Origin: Nocardioidaceae bacterium
Lineage (GTDB): Bacteria; Actinomycetota; Actinomycetes; Propionibacteriales; Nocardioidaceae
Assembly: GCA_013693815.1 (NCBI GenBank)
Contig: CP059259.1
Span: forward strand, 2,279,709-2,290,026
Length of the DNA: 10,318 bases
Direction: 5' to 3'
Positions 1 through 7,452 of this stretch are shown piece by piece. The notes beneath the pieces are model-generated. The model was not told the origin of the DNA. It ran no database searches and saw only the letters and a list, made by a program, of their open reading frames with translations. A program made the translations under genes and the position numbers. Position 1 is the stretch's first letter. Every line of letters begins with the position of its first letter.

Positions 1-1380
<1,380 letters not shown>

Positions 1381-1389
1381 GACGGCCCG

Positions 1390-1395
1390 AGTCTA
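1390..1395 (-). promoter_or_regulatory. Candidate -10 element of hrpA (TAGACT)
   Basis: Reading leftward, TAGACT is followed by nine bases and then the hrpA ATG at 1380. It fits the actinobacterial TAnnnT -10 pattern and would give a leaderless or nearly leaderless transcript. No purine-rich ribosome binding site is seen before the ATG. A -35 match is weak (TGAGCT at 1414-1419, 18-base spacing). Inference from pattern only. Confidence 0.35.
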
Positions 1396-1450
1396 GGCGG
1401 TGCTCGCTGGCTCAGCTCACCCAATAATGCAGAGGCCTAACGCACTGGGA

Positions 1451-1861
1451 TCAACCCACTGGGACTGCGATCTTCTGGCCAGGCTGCAGGGTCGTAGTGG
1501 CCAAGGCGTTGAGCTCGGCGATGCGCTGCATCATCGAACGGGTCTTGCCCGGCTCGGCGACCTCACTTGCGATGCCCCACAAAGTGTCGCCGCTGCCGAC
1601 GACAACCGTTTGCGTCGGAACCGGTTCACCGCTCCCGCCGGTGGCCAACGAGTTGGCTCCCATGCCGATCGCCGCCGCGAACAACATCGCCAGGAACGCG
1701 ATCACGATCACGACTCGGCCACGCCGGGTCAGTCGGATAGGAGCGGCGGGCCGGTGCTGACCGGACGTCACGGCCTGGCATCGAACCCGGGCCGGGCCGC
1801 GGTAGCTGCTCAGGCCGTTCAGCGTACTCAGGTTGCTCATTGTCGTAGCTGTCGTGGTCAT
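1451..1861 (-). CDS. Small LysM-domain membrane protein, Rv2719c/ChiZ/DivS-type SOS cell-division regulator
   Basis: A 136-residue protein with a basic cytoplasmic N-terminus (about 1-48), one membrane helix (about 49-68, VIVIAFLAML...), a short linker, and an extracellular LysM domain (about 84-134) with the GDTLWGIA signature and a PGQKIAVP ending. LysM binds peptidoglycan. Small one-pass proteins divergent from lexA in actinobacteria (Rv2719c/ChiZ in Mycobacterium tuberculosis, DivS in Corynebacterium glutamicum) are SOS-induced and hold back division while DNA is damaged; the position here, head-to-head with lexA across an SOS-box array, supports the same role by inference. No hydrolase domain is visible, so direct cell-wall cleavage is doubtful. 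The ATG at 1861 is preferred over the Met at residue 8 because GGAGG lies nine bases upstream. Only 70 bases separate its stop from hrpA. Confidence 0.85.
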   Translation of the reverse strand: MTTTATTMSNLSTLNGLSSYRGPARVRCQAVTSGQHRPAAPIRLTRRGRVVIVIAFLAMLFAAAIGMGANSLATGGSGEPVPTQTVVVGSGDTLWGIASEVAEPGKTRSMMQRIAELNALATTTLQPGQKIAVPVG

Positions 1862-1870
1862 GATGCTCTG

Positions 1871-1875
1871 CCTCC
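1871..1875 (-). promoter_or_regulatory. Ribosome binding site of the LysM gene (GGAGG)
   Basis: Reading leftward, GGAGG is followed by nine bases and the ATG at 1861. It decides the start of the LysM gene and shows that this transcript has a real 5' leader, unlike lexA opposite. Confidence 0.6.
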
Positions 1876-1893
1876 GGGGAAGTTGTCGGCTGA

Positions 1894-1909
1894 TCGAACA
1901 GGTGTTCGT
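1894..1909. promoter_or_regulatory. SOS box 1 (LexA operator)
   Basis: TCGAACAGGTGTTCGT matches the Gram-positive/actinobacterial LexA site TCGAAC-RNNY-GTTCGA with one mismatch (last base). It lies downstream of the predicted LysM transcription start, within the leader, and abuts box 2. Confidence 0.85.
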
Positions 1910-1925
1910 TCGAACATGTGTACGA
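1910..1925. promoter_or_regulatory. SOS box 2 (LexA operator)
   Basis: TCGAACATGTGTACGA matches TCGAAC-RNNY-GTTCGA with one mismatch. It starts at the base after box 1 ends and covers the expected LysM transcription start, touching the last base of its -10 element. Confidence 0.8.
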
Positions 1926-1954
1926 GACTAGAACACCCGTTCGACACAATGCAA
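1925..1954 (-). promoter_or_regulatory. Candidate promoter of the LysM gene
   Basis: Reading leftward: -35 TTGCAT (1949-1954), an 18-base spacer, and -10 TAGTCT (1925-1930). The start of transcription would be near 1918, giving a leader of about 57 bases with GGAGG near its end. SOS boxes 2, 3 and 4 overlap the start, the spacer/-10 and the -35 respectively, so LexA binding should block polymerase. Pattern-based, no experimental support. Confidence 0.5.
1929..1944. promoter_or_regulatory. SOS box 3 (LexA operator)
   Basis: TAGAACACCCGTTCGA matches TCGAAC-RNNY-GTTCGA with one mismatch (second base). It sits between the -35 and -10 elements of the LysM promoter and overlaps two bases of the -10. 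Confidence 0.8.
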
Positions 1955-1968
1955 GAACATCTGTTCGA
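1953..1968. promoter_or_regulatory. SOS box 4 (LexA operator, weaker)
   Basis: AAGAACATCTGTTCGA matches TCGAAC-RNNY-GTTCGA with two mismatches, both in the first two bases; the core GAAC-N4-GTTC is intact. It overlaps the end of the LysM -35 element. Confidence 0.65.
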
Positions 1969-1983
1969 ATTCGACACGCCGAT

Positions 1984-1999
1984 TCGAACAGATGTTTGA
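1984..1999. promoter_or_regulatory. SOS box 5 (LexA operator over the lexA -35)
   Basis: TCGAACAGATGTTTGA matches TCGAAC-RNNY-GTTCGA with one mismatch. It overlaps the proposed lexA -35 TTGAGT (1996-2001), which fits negative autoregulation. It also contains an in-frame ATG (1992-1994), which argues that this ATG is not the translation start. Confidence 0.8.
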
Positions 2000-2024
2000 G
2001 TCAGGGGCCACTTGGACCTACGGT
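1996..2024 (+). promoter_or_regulatory. Candidate lexA promoter giving a leaderless transcript
   Basis: -35 TTGAGT (1996-2001), a 17-base spacer, and -10 TACGGT (2019-2024), followed by six bases and the ATG at 2031. Transcription would begin at or next to the A of the start codon. SOS box 5 overlaps the -35. The spacing is ideal, but the assignment is by eye. Confidence 0.5.
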
Positions 2025-2030
2025 CGGAGC

Positions 2031-2744
2031 ATGAACCCGACTTCCTCAGGTCCCCTCTCAGGTCACCTCTCAGGCGCCGGCAAAGTCACCGAGTTGCCCG
2101 ATGGTCCCGCCGACAAGACCGGTTTGACTCCGCGACAGCAGCGGGTGCTGGCTGTGATCCGAGAGTCCATCGAGACCCGTGGGTACCCGCCGAGCATGCG
2201 GGAGATCGGCGAGTTGGTCGGGCTGACCTCTTCGTCCTCGGTCTCCCACCAGCTGCGCGCTCTGGAGGAGAAAGGGTTCCTCAGACGCGACCCCAACAGG
2301 CCACGGGCGCTGGCGGTGCACCAGCCCGGCGAGGTTCACGACGACACTCTCGTAAGGGACAGCGCACCTGCACCGGCCTACGTCCCCTTGGTGGGCCGGA
2401 TTGCGGCAGGCGGACCGATCCTGGCCGAGGAGCGGGTCGAGGAGGTATTCCCGTTGCCCAAGAGCCTGGTCGGGGATGGTGAGTTGTTCCTGCTCGAGGT
2501 GGTCGGCGACTCGATGATCGACGCCGCTATCTGCAATGGCGACTATGTAGTGGTTCGTTCCCAGCCCATCGCCGAGAACGGCGAGATCGTTGCAGCGATG
2601 ATCGACGGCGAGGCGACGGTGAAGACGTTCCAACGCAAGGACGGCAACGTGTGGCTGCTGCCGCACAACCAGGCCTACGAGCCGATCGACGGTACCCATG
2701 CCACGATCCTGGGCAAGGTGACCACCGTCCTGCGCCGCGTGTGA
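2031..2744 (+). CDS. lexA: LexA, SOS-response repressor with self-cleaving protease domain
   Basis: The 237-residue protein has an N-terminal winged helix-turn-helix (about 32-95, [10 protein letters not shown] ... [11 protein letters not shown] ... [18 protein letters not shown]) that binds SOS boxes, and a C-terminal S24 peptidase domain. Self-cleavage site Ala126-Gly127 (GRIAAGG), catalytic Ser161 (VGDSMID) and Lys198 (ATVKTF) are all present, so it should be cleaved when RecA filaments form on damaged DNA. An in-frame ATG at 1992 would add 13 residues, but it lies inside SOS box 5 and upstream of the proposed -10; the ATG at 2031 sits six bases after that -10 and is preferred (leaderless). 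The roughly 30-residue tail before the DNA-binding domain is longer than in E. coli but usual in actinobacteria. It is autoregulated and likely represses the divergent LysM gene. Confidence 0.96.
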   Translation: MNPTSSGPLSGHLSGAGKVTELPDGPADKTGLTPRQQRVLAVIRESIETRGYPPSMREIGELVGLTSSSSVSHQLRALEEKGFLRRDPNRPRALAVHQPGEVHDDTLVRDSAPAPAYVPLVGRIAAGGPILAEERVEEVFPLPKSLVGDGELFLLEVVGDSMIDAAICNGDYVVVRSQPIAENGEIVAAMIDGEATVKTFQRKDGNVWLLPHNQAYEPIDGTHATILGKVTTVLRRV

Positions 2745-2781
2745 ACAGATTGCCTCGACAACCCCGAATATCCTGCCAAGT

Positions 2782-2809
2782 TTGGACATTTCGGTCCAAC
2801 CCGTAGGAT
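2782..2809 (+). promoter_or_regulatory. Candidate promoter of the metalloprotease, with an inverted repeat over the -35
   Basis: TTGGAC (2782-2787), a 16-base spacer and TAGGAT (2804-2809) resemble a housekeeping promoter with start near 2816. The -35 is also the left arm of a perfect 6-bp inverted repeat (TTGGAC, loop ATTTCG, GTCCAA, 2782-2799). That hairpin could instead end lexA transcription, but no T-run follows it. No SOS box is present, so the protease is probably not under LexA through this promoter. Confidence 0.35.
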
Positions 2810-2872
2810 TGACGAGTCGTTTGCCGAATAGCCAGCGGCGTGTTTCTCACCTTTGATCAACACTCCGACCTT

Positions 2873-2877
2873 GGGAG
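2873..2877 (+). promoter_or_regulatory. Ribosome binding site before a TTG start (GGGAG)
   Basis: GGGAG is followed by six bases and TTG at 2884. It decides the start of the metalloprotease gene: the TTG leads straight into a well-formed signal peptide and no in-frame ATG or GTG lies close by upstream. Confidence 0.55.
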
Positions 2878-2883
2878 ATTCGG

Positions 2884-4587
2884 TTGCGCAAGCACACCAT
2901 TCGGAATCAGGGCGTCGCCCTGTTCGCGACGCTCTGTCTCGCAACCGGGCTGGCCACGGCGCTGCCGGCCGTCGCCTCCGAGCCTGCTGAGGAATCCGCG
3001 GGGTTAGATGGACCCCAGGCCGAGGCGATCGAGGAGGCGCTGTCCCCGGAGCGACTAGATCCCGAAGACTTGGCGCCTGAGGCCGAGCTAGAGGCAGCCG
3101 TAGGCCCCGAGACCACTGAAGAGTTGTTGGAGATCGCCGAGAATGCCCTGGCGACCACCCCTGAAGCTCCCGAACTCGGCCAACCCCTGGCGGCGAACTC
3201 ACCCGAGCGACCCGACCTGACGCTGGTACTGCGCGACCTCGCCGCACGCATGGACTCCCTGACTCCCGGCCAGAAGAAGCGAGTCAACACCCTGCTCGCA
3301 CGTCCGACCAAGCCCAACCGGAGCGACAAGTACCTCGGTGCCAACTACGCCGGCGCGAAGAGCAAGGTCCGCTGTGGCAAGCATGCTTGCGTGCACTGGG
3401 CAACCAAAGGCAGGCACGCTCCGCCGGCCAAGGACAAGAACCGCAACAAGGTCCCGGACTGGGTCGAGACGACCCTGAAGACCGTCAATCAGGTATGGAA
3501 GGCCGAGGTCACCAAGGCCGGATTCCGCGCGCCACGCAAGGACGGATCCTCCAAGCACAAAGGCCCCAACAACAAACTCGACGTCTACCTGGCCGATGTC
3601 GGCAAGGGTGGCTTCTACGGCTACTGCACCTCCGATGACCCCAAGCGCGGCAAGTCACGGACGATCTCGGCCTACTGCGTGGTCGATGACGACATGGCCA
3701 AGAGCCAATTCCGTGCCAAGCCGATCAAGTCGTTGCGAGTCACCGTCGCGCACGAGTTCTTCCACGCCGTCCAGTTCGCCTACGACTGGCGCGAGGACAA
3801 CTGGCTGCTCGAGGGCACTGCCACCTGGATGGAGGAGCAGGTCTACGACGCGATCAACGACAACCGGCAGTACATCAAGGGGCCGGGTCCGATCACGCGT
3901 CCGTACATCCCCATGGACTATGTCAATCTCGACGTCTCGCGGCCGCAGTACTACCACCCGACGTACGCGACCTGGACGTTCTTCCAGTACCTCGGCGAGC
4001 GCCTGCCCAAGAAGAAGGGTGGGGTGCCCACCATCACCCGCGAGATCTGGAACCAGGCCGCCAAGAAGGGCGTGCAATCCAGGTCCGCGGTGTCGAAGGC
4101 ATTGACCGCTCGCGGCACTAGCTTCGCCACCATGTTCGCCAAATACTCGGCCGCCAATGTGGTCCCTGTCGGGAAGGACGGCTACTCCGAAGGCAAGCAC
4201 TTCCCCACCGCGGCGCCAAGAGTTATTCCCAGCCAACCGGGTTCCTGCGCGGCTGTTCCGTGCTCATCGTCGGTGGACAAGTTCCTACCGACGGAGGACA
4301 ACTATTATCTTCCTCAGCTCAGCTCGATGTCGTGGCGGACCCAGCCCAATGGTCAGGCGAGCGCAACAGTCACGTTCACCACCAATGGCGCGGCTTCGGC
4401 TCTCGGTGTGGTGACAACCGTGACCGCTGGCGGCAAAGTTGCTCGATACCCGATCTCTTTCACTGGCAGCACCGGCACCTCAGGATCTATCCCGCTGAGT
4501 GGTGTCACCGCGATTTACTCAACCCTCGCCAACACCAGTCTGAGGAACGACGGATTGCAAGCGACTCTCAACATCACGGCGCCCTGA
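2884..4587 (+). CDS. Secreted zinc metalloprotease, MXAN_6640-like (HEFFH motif)
   Basis: 567 residues from a TTG start. Residues 1-31 are a Sec signal peptide (basic RKHTIR, hydrophobic core, AVA cleavage motif). An acidic Glu/Ala-rich stretch (about 33-90) may be a propeptide. The segment HWATKGRHAPPAKDKN ending in VPD (171-192) has a DxNxNxxPD pattern (D184, N186, N188, D192) like EF-hand/thrombospondin-type calcium loops. HEFFH (290-294) gives zinc ligands H290 and H294 and catalytic E291; the downstream WLLEGTATWMEE suggests E310 as third ligand, as in gluzincins. Four cysteines (C164, C169, C248, C265) could form disulfides. The last 140 or so residues look like a beta-sandwich. This architecture matches what is annotated as MXAN_6640-family putative metalloprotease, from memory. 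The substrate is unknown. It lies between two DNA-repair genes with its own promoter and probably acts outside the cell. Confidence 0.78.
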   Translation: MRKHTIRNQGVALFATLCLATGLATALPAVASEPAEESAGLDGPQAEAIEEALSPERLDPEDLAPEAELEAAVGPETTEELLEIAENALATTPEAPELGQPLAANSPERPDLTLVLRDLAARMDSLTPGQKKRVNTLLARPTKPNRSDKYLGANYAGAKSKVRCGKHACVHWATKGRHAPPAKDKNRNKVPDWVETTLKTVNQVWKAEVTKAGFRAPRKDGSSKHKGPNNKLDVYLADVGKGGFYGYCTSDDPKRGKSRTISAYCVVDDDMAKSQFRAKPIKSLRVTVAHEFFHAVQFAYDWREDNWLLEGTATWMEEQVYDAINDNRQYIKGPGPITRPYIPMDYVNLDVSRPQYYHPTYATWTFFQYLGERLPKKKGGVPTITREIWNQAAKKGVQSRSAVSKALTARGTSFATMFAKYSAANVVPVGKDGYSEGKHFPTAAPRVIPSQPGSCAAVPCSSSVDKFLPTEDNYYLPQLSSMSWRTQPNGQASATVTFTTNGAASALGVVTTVTAGGKVARYPISFTGSTGTSGSIPLSGVTAIYSTLANTSLRNDGLQATLNITAP

Positions 4588-4630
4588 TATCGAGGCATTT
4601 GGCACAGCCCTGACCTAGTTCGAAGCCGCG

Positions 4631-4658
4631 CGCCCGCGAACGGCTAGGCTCGCGGGCG
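4631..4658. repeat. Perfect 9-bp inverted repeat ending on the helicase start codon
   Basis: CGCCCGCGA (4631-4639) and TCGCGGGCG (4650-4658) are exact reverse complements around a 10-base loop. The right arm ends on the G of the GTG start. In transcripts from upstream it would form a strong GC hairpin that could stop transcription after the protease or hide the start codon. No T-run follows, so a classical intrinsic terminator is uncertain; a protein-binding operator is an alternative. Confidence 0.6.
4645..4650 (+). promoter_or_regulatory. Candidate -10 element of the helicase (TAGGCT)
   Basis: TAGGCT is followed by seven bases and GTG at 4658, the usual geometry for a leaderless actinobacterial transcript. 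It lies inside the loop and right arm of the inverted repeat 4631-4658. No convincing -35 is seen at 16-18 bases. Confidence 0.45.
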
Positions 4659-6667
4659 TGACTGCTGCCGAGGATCCCGCTGCCTCTCCAGGGTCACCGG
4701 CACAGGCGGCCGACTCGGAGGCGTCTGCATCCGAAGTCCGCAAGGTCTTGGCTGCCGCGGTCACAGAACTCGGCGGCCAAGACAGGCCCGGCCAGATCGA
4801 GATGGCCGAGGCGGTCACCGCCTCCTTGGAGACAGGTGAGCATCTGCTCGCCCAAGCCGGCACCGGAACAGGTAAGTCCCTGGCCTATCTGGTACCGGCT
4901 TTGCTGCACCAGGACCGGGTCGTGATCGCCACCGCCACGCTCGCGCTGCAACACCAGTTGGTCGAGCGAGACATTCCTGCCCTCATCGAGGCCGCCGAGC
5001 ATGTCCTGGAGCAGACGCCGGCGTACGCGGTGCTCAAGGGGCGCTCCAATTACGCCTGTCTCCATCGCATCCGCGAGGGAGTGCCCGATGATCAAGGCGC
5101 GCTGGTCGAAGTTCCCGTGGGCTCCATCGGTTCCGAGGTGGTCGAGTTGCGCGCCTGGGCCGAGGAGCAGATTCAGAGCAACGGTCCCGGCGACAAGGAC
5201 CATGCGCCGCGGCATACCGACCAGGCCTGGCGAGCGGTTTCGGTCACTCATCGAGAGTGTCTAGGCGCCTTGCGTTGTCCGTTCGGTGCCGAGTGCTTTG
5301 CCGAAGCCGCCAAGGAGAAGGCCGCGCAGGCGGATCTGATCGTGACCAACCACTCGCTGCTGGCGATCGACGCGATCGAGGGCATCCCGATGATCCCCGA
5401 GTACGACGCGGTGGTCATCGACGAGGCGCACGAGCTGATCAGCCGGATCACCCAAGCCGCAACCGATGAGCTGTCCGTGCCCGAGATCGATCGGGCTGCC
5501 CGTAGAGCTGCCCGGCATGTGCGTGAGACCGAGACCGATCCGGCCAGTCGGCTCGCCGAGGCCGGCGACAGCTTGCGCGACGCGATTGCGGCCACCCCAC
5601 CGGGCCGAGTCGATACCGCCAGTGAACAGTTGCAGGATGCGTTGGCGCTGGTGCGCGACAGCGCCCGGGCAGTGGTCACCGCCTTTCCCAAGGACTCCGA
5701 TCAAACTCCGGACCCGGCGCTGCAGCAGGCCAAGGGCGCCGTCCAGGAGATTGCGAAGGTGGCCGAGCGAATGGCCGTCTTCTCCGAAGCAGACGTCCTC
5801 TGGGTGGCCGAGCGCGATGCCAGCCGCGGCGGGAATCAGCTGTGTGTCGCGCCGCTGCAGGTTCGCGAGCCGATCCGGGAGAAACTTCTCGGCGCCAAGA
5901 CCGTGGTGTTCACCAGCGCCACCCTCAAGCTCGGTGGTGACTTCGACGCGGTCGCCGGCTCCTTCGGCCTCGGGCCGGCGGGAACCGAACCGACGTGGCG
6001 TGGCCTGGATGTCGGCTCGCCATTCGACTACGGCAAACAGGCGATCCTCTATGTCGCGGCACATCTACCCCGCCCGGGCCGCGACGGGCTATCGCCTGAG
6101 GCGATAGATGAGATCACCGCGCTCGTCGAAGCCGCGGAGGGCCGAACCCTCGGGCTGTTCTCCAGCCGCCGGGCTGCTGAAGCGGCGGCGGCTGAGGTCC
6201 GCGACCGGCTTGGTCACTTGACGATCCTGGCTCAGGGCGAGGCACAGCTCGCCGAGCTCCAACGTCAGTTCGTCTCCGACCCGCACACCTGCTTGTTCGG
6301 CACCCTGGGGCTGTGGCAGGGGCTCGACGTCCCCGGTGACACCTGTCAGCTCGTGATCATCGACCGGATTCCGTTCCCACGACCCGATGACCCGTTGATG
6401 TCGGCCCGGGCACGCGCGGCCGACAAGGAGGGTCGTAACGGGTTCATGAGCGTCTCGGCCACCCACGCCGCGTTGTTGCTGGCACAAGGCACCGGCCGAT
6501 TGATCCGCACCACCAGCGACCGGGGTGTAGTCGCGCTCCTGGACGAGCGGATCGCGAGCGCACGCTACGGCTCGTTCCTGACCGCATCACTTCCACCGAT
6601 GTGGCGCACCACCGATCGAGCGACCGTGCTCAAGGCACTCAAACGGCTGGCCGGCTCAGCCGGCTAG
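4658..6667 (+). CDS. ATP-dependent DNA helicase, DinG/YoaA (XPD-like) superfamily 2 with Fe-S cluster
   Basis: 669 residues from a GTG start. Motifs in order: a Q-like RPGQIEM (43-49), Walker A AGTGTGKS (67-74), four cysteines C134, C201, C207 and C213 arranged as in the Fe-S domain of XPD/DinG helicases, DEAH (255-258), SAT (420-422), WQGLDVPG (553-560) and motif VI QGTGRLIR (610-617). This family uses ATP to unwind DNA 5' to 3', including forks, R-loops and other structures; the intact cysteines imply a working cluster. Length and the Walker A form are closer to E. coli YoaA than to DinG, but I would not assign a symbol. A helicase of this type lies beside lexA in other actinobacteria (SCO5802 next to SCO5803 in Streptomyces coelicolor, from memory). 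The GTG sits seven bases after TAGGCT, so translation is probably leaderless. Likely role: DNA repair or replication-fork maintenance. Confidence 0.93.
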   Translation: MTAAEDPAASPGSPAQAADSEASASEVRKVLAAAVTELGGQDRPGQIEMAEAVTASLETGEHLLAQAGTGTGKSLAYLVPALLHQDRVVIATATLALQHQLVERDIPALIEAAEHVLEQTPAYAVLKGRSNYACLHRIREGVPDDQGALVEVPVGSIGSEVVELRAWAEEQIQSNGPGDKDHAPRHTDQAWRAVSVTHRECLGALRCPFGAECFAEAAKEKAAQADLIVTNHSLLAIDAIEGIPMIPEYDAVVIDEAHELISRITQAATDELSVPEIDRAARRAARHVRETETDPASRLAEAGDSLRDAIAATPPGRVDTASEQLQDALALVRDSARAVVTAFPKDSDQTPDPALQQAKGAVQEIAKVAERMAVFSEADVLWVAERDASRGGNQLCVAPLQVREPIREKLLGAKTVVFTSATLKLGGDFDAVAGSFGLGPAGTEPTWRGLDVGSPFDYGKQAILYVAAHLPRPGRDGLSPEAIDEITALVEAAEGRTLGLFSSRRAAEAAAAEVRDRLGHLTILAQGEAQLAELQRQFVSDPHTCLFGTLGLWQGLDVPGDTCQLVIIDRIPFPRPDDPLMSARARAADKEGRNGFMSVSATHAALLLAQGTGRLIRTTSDRGVVALLDERIASARYGSFLTASLPPMWRTTDRATVLKALKRLAGSAG

Positions 6668-6670
6668 CCG
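6644..6670. terminator. Candidate two-way hairpin terminator over the helicase stop codon
   Basis: CGGCT-G-GCCGGCT (6644-6656) and AGCCGGC-T-AGCCG (6658-6670) form an almost perfect inverted repeat; the one mismatched position pairs as G-U in RNA. The stem is about 12 bp with a TCA loop and spans the TAG stop (6665-6667). It sits between the convergent helicase and lemA genes, where a two-way stop is expected. There is no T-run, so termination is inferred from stem strength and position. Confidence 0.45.
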
Positions 6671-6809
6671 GAATGCGGCTCGCGTAATCGCGGCAGTCGG
6701 GCCGACCGCACCGCTGAGCAGGCGACCGCGGCAGATTGCGACGTCGAGCGGGACTTGCTGGGCACGGCAGCGTCTCGGCCCGGAAGGTCGGCCTGACCGC
6801 CGAACCGAA

Positions 6810-7370
6810 CTAGAACTGGACGGTCGGCGCCTCGTCCTGGCCGGCGGGCGCGTCGTAGAACTTGCGCTTGCCGACGCCGGCGATCCCGGAGAAGAACATC
6901 CACGGGATGGTCGAGACCGCGGTGTTGAGCTGGCCGGCGGCATCGTTGTAGTACTGCCGCGCGAACGACAGTTGGTTCTCGGTGTCGGTCAATGCCTTCT
7001 GCAGGTCTATGAAGTTCTGCGACGCTTTCAGGTCGGGGTAGTTCTCGGCGACGGCCAAGACGTTGACGATCGCCTTGTCCAACGCCGCCTGTGCCGCGGC
7101 CTTCTCCTCGACGGTGCCGTCCCCGGCTGCCGCGGTGACTCCGGCGCGCGCCTTGGTGACCTCCTCGAAAACTCCCTTCTCGTGCTGGGCGTACCCCTTG
7201 ACGGTGTTGACGAGATTGGGAATGAGGTCGGCACGACGGGTGAGTTGGACGTCGATGCCGCCCAGTGCCTCGTCGGCCGAGACGTCGAGTTTGCGGAGCT
7301 TGTTGAACCCGCTCACGAAGAAGAGCGCGAGCAGCACCAAGATGACGATCACGATGATGAGCGGTGTCAT
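6810..7370 (-). CDS. LemA family membrane-anchored protein
   Basis: 186 residues. The N-terminus is one membrane helix (about 3-20, LIIVIVILVLLALFFVSG). The rest is the LemA helical domain: RRADLIPNLVNTVKGYAQHE (about 45-64), AENYPDLKA (about 108-116), ARQYYNDAAGQLNT, and an IPWMFFSGIAG near the end, all family hallmarks. LemA proteins are thought to be anchored with the helical bundle outside or at the membrane; biochemical function is unknown. It is preceded by the DUF2207 gene on the same strand with an 82-base gap, a recurring partnership, and the two are probably co-transcribed. GGAGG lies four bases before the ATG at 7370, which supports this start. The convergent helicase ends 142 bases beyond its stop; that gap (6668-6809) shows only weak small hairpins. 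Confidence 0.95.
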   Translation of the reverse strand: MTPLIIVIVILVLLALFFVSGFNKLRKLDVSADEALGGIDVQLTRRADLIPNLVNTVKGYAQHEKGVFEEVTKARAGVTAAAGDGTVEEKAAAQAALDKAIVNVLAVAENYPDLKASQNFIDLQKALTDTENQLSFARQYYNDAAGQLNTAVSTIPWMFFSGIAGVGKRKFYDAPAGQDEAPTVQF

Positions 7371-7396
7371 AGTTCCTCCGGTGTCGGGTTAGCTGA

Positions 7397-7402
7397 ACTC
7401 TA
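7397..7402 (-). promoter_or_regulatory. Possible internal -10 element before lemA (TAGAGT)
   Basis: Reading leftward, TAGAGT lies 26 bases before the lemA ATG, with GGAGG (7375-7379) in between. It is the same hexamer found before the DUF2207 gene. The -35 is poor (TTCCGC at 18 bases). It may let lemA be expressed apart from DUF2207. Confidence 0.25.
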
Positions 7403-7452
7403 AGCCTGTGAAACAGTTGCGCGGAACCCGCGGCAGCGGCCTGCGCCAACAC

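Noticed and set aside
1443-1464. Direct repeat CACTGGGA (1443-1450 and 1457-1464) as a mobile-element scar
   Set aside because: One copy lies in the LysM coding end, the unit is only 8 bases with a 6-base gap, and no element or inverted ends are present.
1965-1974. TCGAATTCGA palindrome as a sixth SOS box
   Set aside because: The two halves are joined without the four-base centre that LexA sites of this type need; it is made by the end of box 4 plus flanking bases.
1400-1999. Rightward 199-codon open frame across the LysM gene and SOS region
   Set aside because: It is antisense to a clear LysM gene, has no recognisable domain, and runs through the operator array.
2070-2789. Leftward 239-codon open frame opposite lexA
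   Set aside because: Antisense shadow; lexA has intact cleavage and catalytic residues and the opposite frame has no domain.
4608-4623. Possible SOS box before the helicase (GTTCGA at 4618-4623)
   Set aside because: Only the right half matches; the left half (CCCTGA) shares almost nothing with TCGAAC. It is a half-site and probably chance.
5261-6064. Leftward 267-codon open frame inside the helicase
   Set aside because: It is an antisense shadow of a gene with every helicase motif intact; long antisense frames are common in GC-rich DNA.
6786-6798. Small hairpin GGTC-GGCCT-GACC as the lemA terminator
   Set aside because: Only 4 bp in GC-rich DNA and no T-run; too weak to call next to the much stronger repeat at 6644-6670.
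6664-7452. Leftward 262-codon open frame overlapping lemA
   Set aside because: Same strand but a different frame; the product is arginine-rich and low in complexity, while the LemA frame shows full family motifs and a ribosome binding site.
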